A stretch of 6,324 nt of DNA, from contig JAKAVI010000301.1 in the NCBI GenBank assembly GCA_021817355.1, positions 1 through 6,324 on the forward strand. The letters run 5' to 3'. The notes under the pieces were generated by a model. The model searched no databases. It saw only the letters and a program-made list of their open reading frames with translations, and was not told where the DNA came from. This stretch comes from Pseudomonadota bacterium (GTDB lineage Bacteria; Pseudomonadota; Alphaproteobacteria; Micropepsales; Micropepsaceae). The position numbers were made by a program, and so were the translations under genes. This document shows, piece after piece, positions 5,280-6,324 of the stretch (position 1 is its first letter; every line of letters begins with the position of its first letter).

Positions 5280-6324
5280 ATGGCACTTGGTCGTTCTGGT
5301 CTTGATACGATGACCGGCATGGGCGCCGCTGATGCCGCGCTCGCGCGCATTGAATCCTCCGAGCAGGATGCAGCAGCGGTGGCCGATCGTGCCAAAGCTA
5401 CGGAGCTGGTGCGTCGCGCGATCAAGCTGTGGCGGCGCGGCGAGGTGGCACGCACGGCGAAGATGGCGCTGCGCGCCACAGAGGTCGATCCCAGCTATGG
5501 CGCGGCGTTCCATATGCTCGCACTTGCGCTTGAAAAAATGGGTCATCTGCACAAGGCACTTGTTACCTATGAGCAAGCCTATGCGCTTGATCCGGAGGAC
5601 AGTGATCTTCTGCTCAATCTCGGCCTTACTGCGTGGGGGCTGAAGATGTACACCTCCGCCGCCGATATGTTCGCGCAGTATATCGCGCGTCGCCCCGATT
5701 CACCTCTCGGCTACAACAATCTGGGCAGTGTCCTGTGTGATCTTGGCGATGTTCCCCAGGCAATTGAGACACTGCGTACGGCCATCTACCGCATGCCGCA
5801 TGAGGCGGCGCTGTGGAATTCGCTGGCGACCGTGCTGTCCGAGCAGGGACGCGCCGAGGAAGCCCTGGTGTTTTACAAGGAAGCCATTGCTCTGGACCCC
5901 GGATACTCGCGGCCCTGGCACAATCTTGCCTTTGCCCTGTCCCATCTGGGCCAGCTCGAAGACTCGCTTGAAGCCTATGACGAGGCTCTGGCGCGGGCGG
6001 TTGACCCCGTTGACCTTCTGGAAGGACGTCATTCCCGCAGCATCTGTCTGATCGGCATGGGTCGGCTGGAAGAAGGCTTTCACGAATACGAAGTTCGCAA
6101 TGAACCGAGCTTCCGGGCCTATGTAAGGTACATGGTTGACGCGCCGCAGTGGCAGGGTGAGGCGCTTGAGGGCAAGCGCCTTCTTGTCATAGGCGAACAG
6201 GGTCTCGGCGACGAGATCATGTTTGCCTCCGTCCTGCCCGATCTCAGCCGCGTGCTCGGCGGTACGGGTCAGCTGATGATTGCTGTTGATCCGCGTCTTG
6301 TTTCGCTGTTCCAGCGCTCCTTTC
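5280..6324 (+). CDS. TPR-glycosyltransferase of the FlbA/FlmG flagellin-modification type (partial, C-terminus beyond window)
   Basis: The 348 visible codons are open to the right edge. After a 40-residue lead come about seven tetratricopeptide repeats: near 42-70, 75-104, 108-138, 142-172, 176-207, 210-240 and 245-270. Typical lines are ALVTYEQAYALDPEDSDLL (92-110), AIETLRTAIYRMP (161-173) and EALVFYKEAIALDPGYSRPW (194-213). The region PQWQGEALEGKRLLVIGEQG (289-308), followed by LGDEIMFASVLPDL (309-322), is the start of the C-terminal glycosyltransferase-like domain seen in FlbA/FlmG-type proteins. In Caulobacter FlmG the TPR part binds flagellin and the C-terminal part glycosylates it with pseudaminic acid. 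The divergent flbT-flaF neighbourhood supports a flagellar role. The start at 5280 has a strong RBS, AAGAGGAG (5265-5272), seven bases upstream. Whether it transfers sugar or only scaffolds cannot be judged because the catalytic part is cut off. Confidence 0.85.
   Translation, partial: MALGRSGLDTMTGMGAADAALARIESSEQDAAAVADRAKATELVRRAIKLWRRGEVARTAKMALRATEVDPSYGAAFHMLALALEKMGHLHKALVTYEQAYALDPEDSDLLLNLGLTAWGLKMYTSAADMFAQYIARRPDSPLGYNNLGSVLCDLGDVPQAIETLRTAIYRMPHEAALWNSLATVLSEQGRAEEALVFYKEAIALDPGYSRPWHNLAFALSHLGQLEDSLEAYDEALARAVDPVDLLEGRHSRSICLIGMGRLEEGFHEYEVRNEPSFRAYVRYMVDAPQWQGEALEGKRLLVIGEQGLGDEIMFASVLPDLSRVLGGTGQLMIAVDPRLVSLFQRSF

Noticed and set aside
5281..5296. Sigma-54-like TGGCAC at the start of the TPR gene
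   Set aside because: The matching GC element at the required spacing is missing, and the site lies inside the coding sequence with no downstream start.

Overview
This window looks like a chromosomal segment from a GC-rich alphaproteobacterium. The strongest clue is the flbT-flaF pair, which belongs to alphaproteobacterial flagellar clusters. Diverging from it is a TPR protein of the FlbA/FlmG flagellin-glycosyltransferase type. The overall style suggests Caulobacterales, Hyphomonadaceae or a relative, but no gene here fixes the genus.

Layout from left to right. All genes are on the minus strand except the last. (1) Positions 1-1131 hold a probable two-gene unit: a TonB-like, single-pass, proline-rich membrane protein with four cysteines, followed 38 nt downstream by a class I SAM-dependent methyltransferase that is cut by the window edge. 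(2) Positions 1132-1454 hold no convincing gene. They contain three CAGCTG-centred sites and one doubtful 30-codon ORF. (3) Positions 1455-2812 are a redox operon: a thioredoxin-reductase-like ferredoxin/flavodoxin-NADP+ reductase, then an adrenodoxin-type [2Fe-2S] ferredoxin. An AT-rich promoter region with an inverted repeat lies in front. (4) Positions 2963-3307 encode a stand-alone Hpt phosphotransfer protein. (5) Positions 3451-4161 encode a six-helix NnrU-family membrane protein, with a 13-bp inverted repeat upstream. (6) Positions 4331-5117 are flbT-flaF, overlapping by 41 nt and closed by a clear intrinsic terminator. (7) A divergent intergenic region (5118-5279) leads into the plus-strand TPR/glycosyltransferase gene, which runs off the right edge. 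It carries a sigma-28-like promoter candidate.

How the genes fit together. FlbT (control of flagellin mRNA), FlaF (flagellin production and secretion) and the TPR/glycosyltransferase (flagellin modification) form one functional block, so flagellin genes are likely to lie beyond the right edge. The reductase and ferredoxin form a complete NADPH-to-[2Fe-2S] electron chain whose final acceptor is not in the window. The Hpt and NnrU genes look like single transcription units.

No mobile element, tRNA, rRNA or CRISPR array was seen. I do not see a clearly new multi-gene system. The observations most worth a second look are the regulatory DNA (the recurrent GCCRCAGCTGGCA-like motif, the inverted repeats and the sigma-28-like promoter) and the cysteine-containing TonB-like protein.
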